Source of the DNA: SAR202 cluster bacterium
GTDB lineage: Bacteria; Chloroflexota; Dehalococcoidia; Lucifugimonadales; UBA3495
Direction of reading: 5' to 3'
Length of the DNA stretch: 64,000 nucleotides
Assembly (NCBI GenBank): GCA_013204585.1
Contig: JABMNL010000001.1
Location: forward strand, 1 to 64,000
The notes under the pieces are model-generated. The model was not told the origin of the DNA and did no database searches. It worked only from the letters and a program-made list of their open reading frames with translations. This document shows, piece after piece, positions 18,861-28,464 of the stretch; the stretch's first letter is position 1, and each line of letters opens with the position of its first letter. The translations under genes were made by a program, and so were the position numbers.

Positions 18861-19448
18861 TTGAGAGCCCACCGGCCTGCCAAACCCCGATACTGGCGCC
18901 GTTTAATCTGGCTACGGTATTTGTTTCTAGGGGTGGTAGCCGGTCTGCTGATTGGGGCCGCCGCCTGCGGTGACGCCGCAACGGCGATTCCCGCGCCCGT
19001 ACTTTCTGCAACTCCAGAAATCCCAGGAATTACTTTAGAGCCTTTGGCTGGGCCGATTGTCCGCGTGGCCCAAGTGGATTTCCCGGTGGAGTTGGCGATT
19101 AAATCCGAGGATCGTTACAAGGGTCTATCCGGGCGGGCTTCTTTGGAAGATGGTACGGGCATGTTGTTTATCTTTGAAGAAGATGCCAAGTTCCGGTTCT
19201 GGATGAAGGAGATGCAAATCTCCTTGGACATGGTCTGGATTGGGTCGAATTGCCAGGTGGTGAGCATCTCAGAAAACGTCTCTGCGCCGGACCCTGCAAC
19301 TTCGCTCGATGACCTGCTCCGGTACTCCCCAGATGCGCCAGCCAGGTACGTTCTAGAGATTAACAGCGGAGAGTCGGCAGCCTTGGGCCTGACAGCAGGC
19401 GACCCGGTGGCGTTTCTGGGCGAACTGGCCGGTAAGCACGGCTGCTAG
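18861..19448 (+). CDS. DUF192-domain secreted/lipoprotein
   Basis: GLSGRASLEDGTGMLFIFEEDAKFRFWMKEMQISLDMVWIG; N-terminal TM/Cys. Confidence 0.88.
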   Translation: MRAHRPAKPRYWRRLIWLRYLFLGVVAGLLIGAAACGDAATAIPAPVLSATPEIPGITLEPLAGPIVRVAQVDFPVELAIKSEDRYKGLSGRASLEDGTGMLFIFEEDAKFRFWMKEMQISLDMVWIGSNCQVVSISENVSAPDPATSLDDLLRYSPDAPARYVLEINSGESAALGLTAGDPVAFLGELAGKHGC

Positions 19449-19548
19449 CCGGATACCAATTAACTAATAATAAGTACGGCTGCTAGCCGGATACAAATTA
19501 ACTAATAATAAGCACGGCTGCTAGCCGGATACCAATTAACTAATAAGT
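19437..19548 (+). repeat. 38-bp tandem repeat (~3 copies) spanning the DUF192 stop codon
   Basis: CACGGCTGCTAGCCGGATACCAATTAACTAATAATAAG repeated. Confidence 0.95.
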
Positions 19549-19570
19549 AATACAGCGAGGGATCTTACAA

Positions 19571-20500
19571 ATGGATATCCTGGTTTCTGGATCATTGGCC
19601 TACGACCACATCATGGATTTCGACGGGAAGTTCTCTGACCACATATTGCCGGACCAGCTACACATGATAAATGTGAGCTTCACCGTCAATAGCTTGACCG
19701 AGAACTTTGGCGGCACGGCGGGCAACATCGCCTACTCGCTGTCCCTGTTGGGAGAGAAGCCGCGGATTTTGGCCACCATCGGTCAGGACTATCATCGCTA
19801 CTTCGAATGGCTCGACAAGATTGGTGTGCCAACACAAGACATACGTGTGGTGCAGGAAGAGTTAACCGCCGGCGCGTATATCACGACCGACACCCAGAGC
19901 AATCAGATTACCGGGTTTAACCCCGGCGCCATGAAGCAACAATCGGGTTTCGCCTTCGATTCGGTTGACCCCAAAGACTGCCTGGCGATTGTGGCCCCAG
20001 GTAATTTGGGAGACATGGCCGACTATACCGCCGAGCACCAAAAGCGCGGCATATTTTCCATCTTCGACCCTGGCCAGTCTTTGGCTGCTTGGGAGCCGAC
20101 CGCTTTGGCCAAGTGCATTAGCCAGTCCAAGATGCTGGTCTGCAACGACTACGAAATGGAGATGATTTCTAACAGCACCGGCATGTCCCGCGAGCAGGTT
20201 GCGCAGACCGTCGAGACCATCGTGGTGACCAAGGGTGGCGACGGGTGTGATTTGGTGACAACTTCCGGCACGGTGACGATTCCGCCAGTGCCCACCGATG
20301 ATGCTGTTGACCCCACCGGCGCCGGAGACGCGTTCCGGGCCGGTCTAATCAAGGGAATTACTGCCGGTCTGCCCATGGAGCGGGCTGTACAGATGGGTAA
20401 CGTGGCCGGTCATTACGCCGTCAGGAAATTCGGCACCCAGCAGCACAGTTTTACCCTAGATGAATTCAACGCCAAGCTGAACCAGCATTTCGGCTCTTAA
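19571..20500 (+). CDS. PfkB-family carbohydrate/nucleoside kinase
   Basis: FGGTAGNIAYSLSLLG; DPTGAGDAFRAGL. Confidence 0.93.
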   Translation: MDILVSGSLAYDHIMDFDGKFSDHILPDQLHMINVSFTVNSLTENFGGTAGNIAYSLSLLGEKPRILATIGQDYHRYFEWLDKIGVPTQDIRVVQEELTAGAYITTDTQSNQITGFNPGAMKQQSGFAFDSVDPKDCLAIVAPGNLGDMADYTAEHQKRGIFSIFDPGQSLAAWEPTALAKCISQSKMLVCNDYEMEMISNSTGMSREQVAQTVETIVVTKGGDGCDLVTTSGTVTIPPVPTDDAVDPTGAGDAFRAGLIKGITAGLPMERAVQMGNVAGHYAVRKFGTQQHSFTLDEFNAKLNQHFGS

Positions 20501-20575
20501 ATAAAAGAATTCAACGCCAAGCTGAACCGGAACTTCGGCTCTTAGATAAAAGAGTTCGACTCCAAGTTGGGTCAG
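20462..20575 (+). repeat. 45-bp tandem duplication of the kinase 3' end including stop
   Basis: EFNAKLNQHFGS*IK / EFNAKLNRNFGS*IK / EFDSKLGQ... Confidence 0.9.
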
Positions 20576-20682
20576 CGCCCTGGCTTTTGAACAGAGATTG
20601 CCTTGCTAGCTGGTGTCGGCTACAATCCACCCGGTTTGATTACCTCCCGAGGACTTAGGGTCAAGAGGAGACCGAGCGTAAC

Positions 20683-21906
20683 GTGACTTCCACCCAATCG
20701 TCCCAGACCCCGCTTAACCACGGGCCGTTGGACGGCGTGAAAGTGCTGGACTTGAGCGAAGATATTGCCGGGTCTTTTTGCGGGCGTCTATTGGCCGACT
20801 ACGGTGCCGACGTGCTGAAATTGGAACCACCCACTGGGGCAGCTCTGCGCCGGATGGGCCCATTCTTTGGCGACGACCCCCACCCCGAAAAGAGCCTCTT
20901 CTATCTGCTGCTCAACCTGAACAAGAAGGGCGCGACGCTCAACTTGGAGACCGTCACAGGGCGGAATATCCTCAAGCGTTTGGTTCCCCATATCGATGTG
21001 GTCATCGAGTCCTACCGCCCCGGCTATTTGGCCGACTTGGGCGTGGGCTACGATGACTTGGTGGCCGAGAACCCGTCGCTAATCATGACCTCCATCACTC
21101 CCTTCGGTCAGACCGGCCCCTACAGCCAGTACGCGGGCGAGGAAGTGGTTAACTACGCCATGGGCCTCATCATGAGCATCAGCGGCGTACAGGGTAAAGA
21201 GCCACTGAAGCACGGCGGTTTCCAGGCCCAGTACGAAGGTGGTTTGAACGGAGCGGCGGCGACCAGCATGGCCGTGTTCATGCAGGAAAGCACCGGCGTG
21301 GGCCAACACATCGACGTATCGATAACCGAGTGTGTGGCCTCATCGGCCATGGCAACGCAGACCATGTATCCCTTCATGGGCGGCACGCTGCCCCGCCGGC
21401 CAGCTACGGGGAGCAACTTCGGCCACCCCATGCCCTGCAAAGACGGTTGGATTATCGTGCAGACGGGGGGTGGGGCTACTTGGCCCGACATTGCCGACTT
21501 CTTCGGAGACCCACAATTGATGGAACCCAAATTCGCTGAGCCAGCACAGCGTCTTCGAAATACTGTGGAACTGGACAAGGTGGTCTTAGAATCCATTAAG
21601 AACCGAGGCAAATGGGATCTGTTCACCAAGGCAGCCGAAAAGCGGATGCTCTTTGGGTTGGTGCAGACGCCCTCGGAACTGCTGGATTGCCCTCAGCTAG
21701 AGTCGCGAAATTTCTACCGGGAAGTTGATCACCCGGTTATCGGCAAGGTGAAGGTGCCCGCAGTGCTATTCAACCTGAGCCTCACTCCGTACCAGTACAC
21801 CGGCCCGGCCCCCACGCTAGGCCAACACAATGCAGAGATATACGTTGACGGCCTGGAATACAGCCGTGAGGACTACGTCCGCCTAAGGCAACTTGATGTA
21901 ATTTAA
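20683..21906 (+). CDS. CaiB/BaiF-type CoA-transferase (GTG start)
   Basis: GVKVLDLSEDIAGSFCGRLLADYGADVLKLEPP; TFGQHN-like end. Confidence 0.93.
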   Translation: MTSTQSSQTPLNHGPLDGVKVLDLSEDIAGSFCGRLLADYGADVLKLEPPTGAALRRMGPFFGDDPHPEKSLFYLLLNLNKKGATLNLETVTGRNILKRLVPHIDVVIESYRPGYLADLGVGYDDLVAENPSLIMTSITPFGQTGPYSQYAGEEVVNYAMGLIMSISGVQGKEPLKHGGFQAQYEGGLNGAAATSMAVFMQESTGVGQHIDVSITECVASSAMATQTMYPFMGGTLPRRPATGSNFGHPMPCKDGWIIVQTGGGATWPDIADFFGDPQLMEPKFAEPAQRLRNTVELDKVVLESIKNRGKWDLFTKAAEKRMLFGLVQTPSELLDCPQLESRNFYREVDHPVIGKVKVPAVLFNLSLTPYQYTGPAPTLGQHNAEIYVDGLEYSREDYVRLRQLDVI

Positions 21907-22145
21907 TTACCAATAGTCCCTTCCTCCGGTCACGGGGGAAGGTTAGGAAGGGGGCCGCCCTTCCGCCCTTAACAAGGATTGGACTCAACCCAAGCGGTGG
22001 TTCGACGGGCTCACCACGAACGGAGAGCAGAGCCACTAAGTTTTGGAAGAAAAGAGCAACTTCAACGTCCGCTCATCCTGAGCCTGTCGAAGGATCTGGT
22101 CAGCCAGTCAATCGAGACCCCGCATTCAGTCAATAGAGGACAAAC

Positions 22146-23501
22146 ATGGCCCGGTTACCCCTGGAAGGCATCCGAATAATCGACTCCACCTATGTTTTCG
22201 CCCTGCCCTACGCTGGCGGTCTGCTGGCTGATTTGGGAGCAGAGGTTATCAAGGTGGAAGGGCCTAATCGTCCCGACGTCACCCGCACCGGCGGCTATGC
22301 CGGGGCCTTCCCTGAAAACGACTTGGGTGACGACTGGTGGAACCGTCCTTCCACCTACAACCTGATTCACCGAGGCAAGCGTTCCATCACTTTGGACATG
22401 ACCGACGAGCGGGGCCGGAACATATTCCGGGAGTTGGTCAAGGTCAGCGACGTGGTGATGGAGAACTTCACCCCCAGGGTGATGCGCAGTTGGGACTTGG
22501 ATTATCCCAACATGAAGAAGCTAAAGCCCGACATCATCATGGTTTCCAACACTGGCTACGGGCATGGCGGTGGCCCCTACTCAAGCTATCCCGCCCAGGC
22601 GACCACCCAGGAAGCGACCCACGGTCACTGCTGGATTACGGGCTATAACGACGGGGGGCCGTCCAAAGCAGGCGCGTCCTTTGTCGATTTTCTTTCCACG
22701 TGGACGGCTTTATTCGCCATCGGCTCGGCGCTGCGCTACCGCAACAAGACCGGCCAGGGACAGTGGGCTGACTTGGGCATGTACCAAGCTGGCGTGATGT
22801 TCATGTCTGAGTACATCTTGGACGCCCAGGTAAATGGTCGCGAGGGCGGGCGCATCGGCAACCGCCATCCGTTCCGCGCTCCCCAAGGCTGCTATCCGGC
22901 CTTGGGCAAAGACCAGTGGATTACCCTATCGGTGGGCGATGACGCTGGCTGGGCAGGCTTGTGCCAACTCATGGGCAAGCCGGAACTGGTGGCCGACCCT
23001 GAGTACGCCGACCTGCTATCTAGGCAAAAAAACCACGACCAAATTGACGAGATTATTGAGGCTTGGACCTGCGGAGTCGACAAGTACGAGTTGATGCACT
23101 CGCTTCAGGGCATGGGCATCCCAGCGGGACCGGTGCTGAACAGCAAGGACATTCATTACGACCCCCAGTTCAAGAGCCGTGGGTTCTTAGAGCGAGTGGA
23201 CTATCCGAAAGAGCGAAACATGGGCTCGCGGATGTTCATTGGCCGTCCCTACAAGTTCTCCAATAGTCCCTTGGCCATCCAAGGCCCATCGCCCACCTTC
23301 GGCCAGCACAATGAGGACGTCATTCAGGGTCTGTTGGGCATGGACGACGCGAGTTTCCAGAGCTTGGTGCAGGATGCGGTGGTGGCCCAAGTGCCGCTTA
23401 CTGGCGAGCCGACGCCTCGGATTCCCGAGACAGAAGCGCTGGAACGGGGTCGCTTGGCCGACTGGGATCCCGACTACCTCAAAAATTTGGGCCTCGTCTA
23501 G
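22146..23501 (+). CDS. CaiB/BaiF-type CoA-transferase
   Basis: GIRIIDSTYVFALPYAGGLLADLGAEVIKVEGPNRPD; SPTFGQHNEDV. Confidence 0.93.
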   Translation: MARLPLEGIRIIDSTYVFALPYAGGLLADLGAEVIKVEGPNRPDVTRTGGYAGAFPENDLGDDWWNRPSTYNLIHRGKRSITLDMTDERGRNIFRELVKVSDVVMENFTPRVMRSWDLDYPNMKKLKPDIIMVSNTGYGHGGGPYSSYPAQATTQEATHGHCWITGYNDGGPSKAGASFVDFLSTWTALFAIGSALRYRNKTGQGQWADLGMYQAGVMFMSEYILDAQVNGREGGRIGNRHPFRAPQGCYPALGKDQWITLSVGDDAGWAGLCQLMGKPELVADPEYADLLSRQKNHDQIDEIIEAWTCGVDKYELMHSLQGMGIPAGPVLNSKDIHYDPQFKSRGFLERVDYPKERNMGSRMFIGRPYKFSNSPLAIQGPSPTFGQHNEDVIQGLLGMDDASFQSLVQDAVVAQVPLTGEPTPRIPETEALERGRLADWDPDYLKNLGLV

Positions 23502-23624
23502 GAGCCACAGGCTCGTTCCGTATTCCTTGACACCCTCAAAAGCCCAGGGCTAAGCTACCTACGACTAGGCTTTATCGGCCTAGGCTTTCTTGGCCTCGGT
23601 TTTCCTATCCTCGGCATTTTCGAG

Positions 23625-23699
23625 GGGCCCGTAGCTCACTGGTAGAGCAGACGACTCATAATCGTCTGGTAGTCGGTTCGATCCCGACCGGGCCCACCA
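23625..23699 (+). tRNA. tRNA with CAT anticodon (Met or Ile2)
   Basis: GGGCCCG/CGGGCCC acceptor, GCTC/GAGC D-stem, GACGA-CTCATAA-TCGTC, GTCGG-TTCGATC-CCGAC, encoded CCA. Confidence 0.95.
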
Positions 23700-23800
23700 T
23701 TTTTTTTGTCAATGAATCGTAGCTGCAATTTGGTATGGATAGCTGAAGTGCTGTGCGACCGTACCAAATTGCCATTGATTCAGTTGCTCTGATCTGTCTG

Positions 23801-25105
23801 TCAGGTCAGTTGACCATCGGGCCCAACTAAGTCCATCAAATTTTTAGCGGCTTGCCGTATTGAAGGTGTTTGGGTTTTGATTGTTAGATTAGGGCCGTCT
23901 TTACCTTCAGAAACCTGCACCAGATTCCCATTCCACAATGCGGCGTGTCTATCCCATTTTACTTTTCGCAAGGGCTCAAGGCGCTTTGCAAGCAGATTTT
24001 TCAACTCCTTTGTTGGCTGCAACCCAATATCCCGGAGTATTTCGTGCGAGACTAGACCCAAAGTGTTTAATGCAGCGGCTGAAAGGCTAACTGGCTTGCT
24101 GCTTCGAAGTATCTTCATTTCTTCTAGTGCTTTTGTTCCTTCCGGTCCTTGCGGAACGGGCAAAGAAAGGACCTTCTTCCACTCAGGTATAAGCTCCGAC
24201 GCGATTTCGAGAAAAGCTACGCGGCTGTTGACCCAACTATCAAAATTCTTGGGATTCGATAGTGATGTAATTGACATCTTTTTGAAGGTGTCGTCTTTCA
24301 GGGAGGGATTTCCAGAAAGGCTACTTTTTACGAACTGTCGGATTTGATTCACAAGAAAAAGGTAGGGACTCTGTATCGAAAGTGTGCTTGATGTTGCATC
24401 GATGCGATCACGAAACAGAGGAACTTTGTTTATCAATTGGTGAGTAGCCCGGTTCCCTGGTTGACGTACATCATATACGGCCATCAAAGACGGAGGGAGA
24501 GGCCTAGTTTTCCCAGCGTCTGCGAAATCTTGATGGACTTGCTCTCCATCAGATTCAACGGTAATCATTACTGGGATTCCGTCAGCCATTAACCTATCCC
24601 CCGCGTCTGTCCCACGTAACCGATTTAAAGTTTCTTGGATGGCCAAGAAGCGGTGCATTCCATCTGTGATATTTAGTTCCTGCTCTTGCGGAAGGACCGC
24701 AAACCCTGAACTAAACCCAGCTCTCATCCCATCAGGAATATATACCTCCAACCCTTTTGTCGCATTCAAGGTCATTGGCGGAATGATGTACTGGTCACCT
24801 TGAGTTAGAGCGTTTACAAGATAATCGGCAATTGTTTTCATATGGTCTGTGATGATTGGCCGGTTTGTAGAGAGGGACGCTTTATTGGTAGTGCTCCCTC
24901 TAGCCGCAGCTTGATGAGTGAGAATCCGGGAGAGTATCCGGATTGGCAGAACACCTGAAATCATTTGTCGGTTTCCTTGATTAAAAACCCTGACAGGCAT
25001 CATTTCACGGAATGTATCGTTGGCGATGTCCTGTGCGCGTTGTTCCGCGTCCTTTGCGAACCCAGGTACTTCAATAATTATTCGGTTGTTGGTTCTGGTT
25101 GTCAT
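23801..25105 (-). CDS. DndB/DGQHR-domain-like protein (solitary)
   Basis: ITDGMHRFLAI (DGQHR-like), N-terminal REMMPVRVFNQGNRQMISGVLP; no dndACDE in window. Confidence 0.72.
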   Translation of the reverse strand: MTTRTNNRIIIEVPGFAKDAEQRAQDIANDTFREMMPVRVFNQGNRQMISGVLPIRILSRILTHQAAARGSTTNKASLSTNRPIITDHMKTIADYLVNALTQGDQYIIPPMTLNATKGLEVYIPDGMRAGFSSGFAVLPQEQELNITDGMHRFLAIQETLNRLRGTDAGDRLMADGIPVMITVESDGEQVHQDFADAGKTRPLPPSLMAVYDVRQPGNRATHQLINKVPLFRDRIDATSSTLSIQSPYLFLVNQIRQFVKSSLSGNPSLKDDTFKKMSITSLSNPKNFDSWVNSRVAFLEIASELIPEWKKVLSLPVPQGPEGTKALEEMKILRSSKPVSLSAAALNTLGLVSHEILRDIGLQPTKELKNLLAKRLEPLRKVKWDRHAALWNGNLVQVSEGKDGPNLTIKTQTPSIRQAAKNLMDLVGPDGQLT

Positions 25106-25173
25106 CTCTATTTCTCCTGGCCACTATTCAACTGATTTTCAGTAGATTAGCACGTTTGGTAATCTAATATCAA

Positions 25174-25207
25174 CACTATAAACGTGCTATTTTGCACGTT
25201 TATAGTG
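25174..25207. promoter_or_regulatory. Perfect 14+6+14 inverted repeat upstream of the DndB-like gene
   Basis: CACTATAAACGTGC-TATTTT-GCACGTTTATAGTG. Confidence 0.75.
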
Positions 25208-25324
25208 AACTTAGCGATGTGACCGGATAAAGAAATCCAAATCGAGCCAGGGTCACCTCAGGAGTTTGGCATTAGAAAAATAGGCTGGGTGCCGTAGAAG
25301 GGGAGTGAGTGCATTTCAGAAATC

Positions 25325-25355
25325 AAAAGGCTCCGAACTAATTCCGAAGCCTTTT
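25325..25355. terminator. Bidirectional terminator-like hairpin
   Basis: AAAAGGCTCCGAACTAATTCCGAAGCCTTTT. Confidence 0.6.
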
Positions 25356-25385
25356 ATTTCGACGTTAACCTGTCTTCGACAGCGC

Positions 25386-26621
25386 TCACCTCACCAAAGA
25401 CGGTTTGCGGGCGAAGGCGAAGGCTAGTCCGGCGATTAGAAGCGCTGGGCAGAGAACTTTTAGAACTGTGGCGTAGCTGTCCGTTCGGTCGAAAATCCAA
25501 CCTGCCCCTACCGGCGCTAGCAGCGCTCCAATACTGTAGGAGACGGTCATTATTCCGGCCAGGGTGGCAAACGAGCGTCTGCCGAAGTAATCGCCAATGG
25601 CAATCCAGTTCAACGCCGATGCCCCTTCAATCGCGACCAACGTAGCTATGAATGGTATGGCTGCCTGGGTTCCGTCCATGAAAAAGAACGCCGCTAGGCT
25701 TAATGCGCCGATGGTCATGCCGCCAAACAAGACGAGCGACGGCGGAATGAAGGCACCGGAGATTCCCAAGCCGAGGCGGACCGGAATCATGAACAAGAAG
25801 ACCAACGAGACGAAATAAGCGGCGGATTGTTCAGAGATTCCTTTCCACACCAGCATGGGAATCGAATGTATCAAGATAGCGTCGGCTACCGATACGCGTA
25901 GTACCAACCCTACTAGAATCAACCAGAAAGCACGGGTCGCCAACGCTTGGCGTAACGACATGCCCAAGTTGTTGCTCGCCTCGGCTTGTATCAGTGATTC
26001 ATCAACCGGCTTATCCCCGTCGGGGAGCAATCCTATATCTTCGGGTTTGTTTCGTATCACCTTGGCAGCTGGCAAGGTCAGTAAGCATAGAACCAAGCCA
26101 CTGATAAAAATTGTATGTCGCCACCCAATCGAAGCACTGCCGAGGGCAAAGAGTGGAATTATCACCGCTGCGCCAGCCGTAAAACTAGTCCCCAATAGCG
26201 ACATGGCAATGGCTTTACGTCGGACAAACCACTGGTTGATGGTTGCCAGCAGGGTGGGATTGAACGCCGCTGTTCTGCCGATGGCTACGATTACGCTGTA
26301 GAGAAAAAAGAGTTGCCAAAAATTGTTGGCAAAGGAGACCAGCATGAGGCCCAGACCACAGGTAATTCCACCGAACAGGATGAGCTTGCGGGTGCCAAAG
26401 TGGTCTGCTAACCAACCCATCACCAGGGCCATTACCCCAGAGTGGGCCCAGGCAAGCCCAATGAGAAACGAGACTTGTGTGGAGCTAAGATTGAGCTCTT
26501 CCCGGATTGGCAGGAAGAACACTGAAAACCCGCTGATGGTAATCGCAACGCCAACAGCGCCAAAGATTGAAGAAACAATCAGTATTCGCCAGCCGTAGAA
26601 CCACAATTTGGGGGAAGTCAT
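25386..26621 (-). CDS. MFS transporter
   Basis: 12-TM-like; GWLADHFGTRKLILFGG MFS motif. Confidence 0.92.
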   Translation of the reverse strand: MTSPKLWFYGWRILIVSSIFGAVGVAITISGFSVFFLPIREELNLSSTQVSFLIGLAWAHSGVMALVMGWLADHFGTRKLILFGGITCGLGLMLVSFANNFWQLFFLYSVIVAIGRTAAFNPTLLATINQWFVRRKAIAMSLLGTSFTAGAAVIIPLFALGSASIGWRHTIFISGLVLCLLTLPAAKVIRNKPEDIGLLPDGDKPVDESLIQAEASNNLGMSLRQALATRAFWLILVGLVLRVSVADAILIHSIPMLVWKGISEQSAAYFVSLVFLFMIPVRLGLGISGAFIPPSLVLFGGMTIGALSLAAFFFMDGTQAAIPFIATLVAIEGASALNWIAIGDYFGRRSFATLAGIMTVSYSIGALLAPVGAGWIFDRTDSYATVLKVLCPALLIAGLAFAFARKPSLVR

Positions 26622-26894
26622 AGGTATAAATGTTACTGCTGGCAGCTATGGGATAGGTAACGTTTCCGGCGTAGTTGTTGGTGTTTTCTGGCGGATTTGA
26701 GGTGGCGCTACAGTGGGCCAATGCGCTGATGCGGATTGCTTCGCGGTTTATGGTTCCGGAGGAACGGCTTTTCATTTGCCAGCCAGGAAGGGAAACGGCT
26801 ATGTTATGCTCGGTTGTCAGATGCCTATTGCCCAGATTCGTGTAGGCACTGTGGCCCACAAACGTTATGCGGTTAGAGCGAGGAGATACTAGGA

Positions 26895-28313
26895 ATGGGA
26901 AGTCGTTTGGTCGCAGTCATTGGTGTCTTGCTAGTTCTGATGCTAGTTGGTTGTGGCGGTTCGTCCACATCCGAGGAAGCGACTTCAACGCCAACGTTGA
27001 TGCCTACAGCCGTTCCCACGCTTGCAGCGCCAACGGCAACACCGGCAGGCACCCCGTTGCCCCAGCCACTTAACTCGGCAGAGATATTCGAAATGGTGTC
27101 GCCCTCGGTGGTGTTCATCGACACGCCTTCGGGAACCGGTAGCGGCTTTGTTATTGACGGTGGTTACATCGTGACGAACGTCCACGTGACCTGGCCGTGG
27201 AACTTCGTGCGGGTCGTGTTCCCCGACGGGTCCGAACTCTCCAACGTAGAAGTTATCTCTACGGACTGGCTAACCGACTTCGCAATTCTGGGTCCGGTTG
27301 TTACGAACGCCCCCACAGTCGCGCTAAACGATGGTGAAGACCTGCCAGTGGGAAGTGAGGTCTACTTAATTGGTTACCCAGCTGAGACAGAAACAAATCC
27401 TCAGCCTTCGTTCACCAAAGGAATCATCTCTAGATTTAGAGAGTGGGAGCTTGGTGGAGTCACCTACATCCAGACGGACGCGGCAATTGCAGGAGGACAA
27501 AGCGGGGGGATTTTAGTATCAGCAGACGCCGAAGTAATTGGAATTTCCGGCTTTAGGTTCTCCGATGCAGGCTTTGGGCTAGTGGCCTCGGCTAATGACA
27601 TTGGTCCACGAATCCAAGCAATCATCGAAGGCGGCGAGATTCCGTTCGGAAACCTATATAACCCGATTCCGTCGGTTGGTGGTCAGTCTATTTTCTTGGT
27701 GAGCCTCGAGGGTTCCCGGTACGGGATGACGTATGTAGTGAAGCAGGGGGGAACCGTGGCAGATCTTACGGTGACCGTGGAAGGCGAAAACGATGCCGTC
27801 TTGCTGGTTACCGATGCGCTGGGGGCAGTTAGATTGATTGTTGATGAAACTGCCAGTGGCGTCGAATCTTTTTCCGAGACGGTCGCCGTCGATCGTCCGG
27901 TGTACGTGACGGTTGCTCAAATAGACGACTTTCAGGGCGAATTCACCCTGTCCAGCAACCTGGTGCTGATTCCTTGGCTGGACCCTGACGACTCAAGAGA
28001 GATTGAGGTTGGAGTTTCGGACGCCGGAAACATTGACCATGGGTTCGACGCCGACCAGTGGCATGTGGAGCTAGAGGGCAATAAGACGTATTCGATAGCC
28101 GTCGACTCAGCGCTAATTGATCCGTACTTAACCGTAGATCTTCCCGGCACGGAAATTGTACAGGAGGATGACGATAGCTTGGGTGGGCTGTGGGGATTTG
28201 GCTCTCAACTGTTCTTTACTGCTCCCGCCGACGGAATCTATCGCGTGACGATTCACGATTCAACGGGCGAAAGGCACGGTGGCTACGTTCTTGGCATCGT
28301 GGAGATCAGGTAA
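26895..28313 (+). CDS. Secreted trypsin-like serine protease (S1C/DegP-like) lipoprotein
   Basis: Lipobox LMLVGCGG; TNVHV (His), TDFAIL (Asp), GGQSGG (Ser). Confidence 0.9.
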   Translation: MGSRLVAVIGVLLVLMLVGCGGSSTSEEATSTPTLMPTAVPTLAAPTATPAGTPLPQPLNSAEIFEMVSPSVVFIDTPSGTGSGFVIDGGYIVTNVHVTWPWNFVRVVFPDGSELSNVEVISTDWLTDFAILGPVVTNAPTVALNDGEDLPVGSEVYLIGYPAETETNPQPSFTKGIISRFREWELGGVTYIQTDAAIAGGQSGGILVSADAEVIGISGFRFSDAGFGLVASANDIGPRIQAIIEGGEIPFGNLYNPIPSVGGQSIFLVSLEGSRYGMTYVVKQGGTVADLTVTVEGENDAVLLVTDALGAVRLIVDETASGVESFSETVAVDRPVYVTVAQIDDFQGEFTLSSNLVLIPWLDPDDSREIEVGVSDAGNIDHGFDADQWHVELEGNKTYSIAVDSALIDPYLTVDLPGTEIVQEDDDSLGGLWGFGSQLFFTAPADGIYRVTIHDSTGERHGGYVLGIVEIR

Positions 28314-28408
28314 CATCGAACTATTCGAAGCGATTGCTACCCAATCTCCTTAGTATTGGGGGCAATAACCCCCAAGGACGATGAACTGAATCGATTCTAG
28401 ATAAATTT

Positions 28409-28437
28409 TAAAGCCCCGGTTTAACACCGGGGCTTTT
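28409..28437 (+). terminator. Rho-independent terminator
   Basis: AAAGCCCCGGTTTAACACCGGGGCTTTTTCTTTTT. Confidence 0.9.
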
Positions 28438-28464
28438 TCTTTTTATCGGGGTGACTGTTGCCGT

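Noticed and set aside
23625-25355. Integrated prophage or genomic island at the tRNA
   Set aside because: Only one accessory gene and no integrase or duplicated tRNA 3' end found; kept as a solitary DndB-like gene finding instead.
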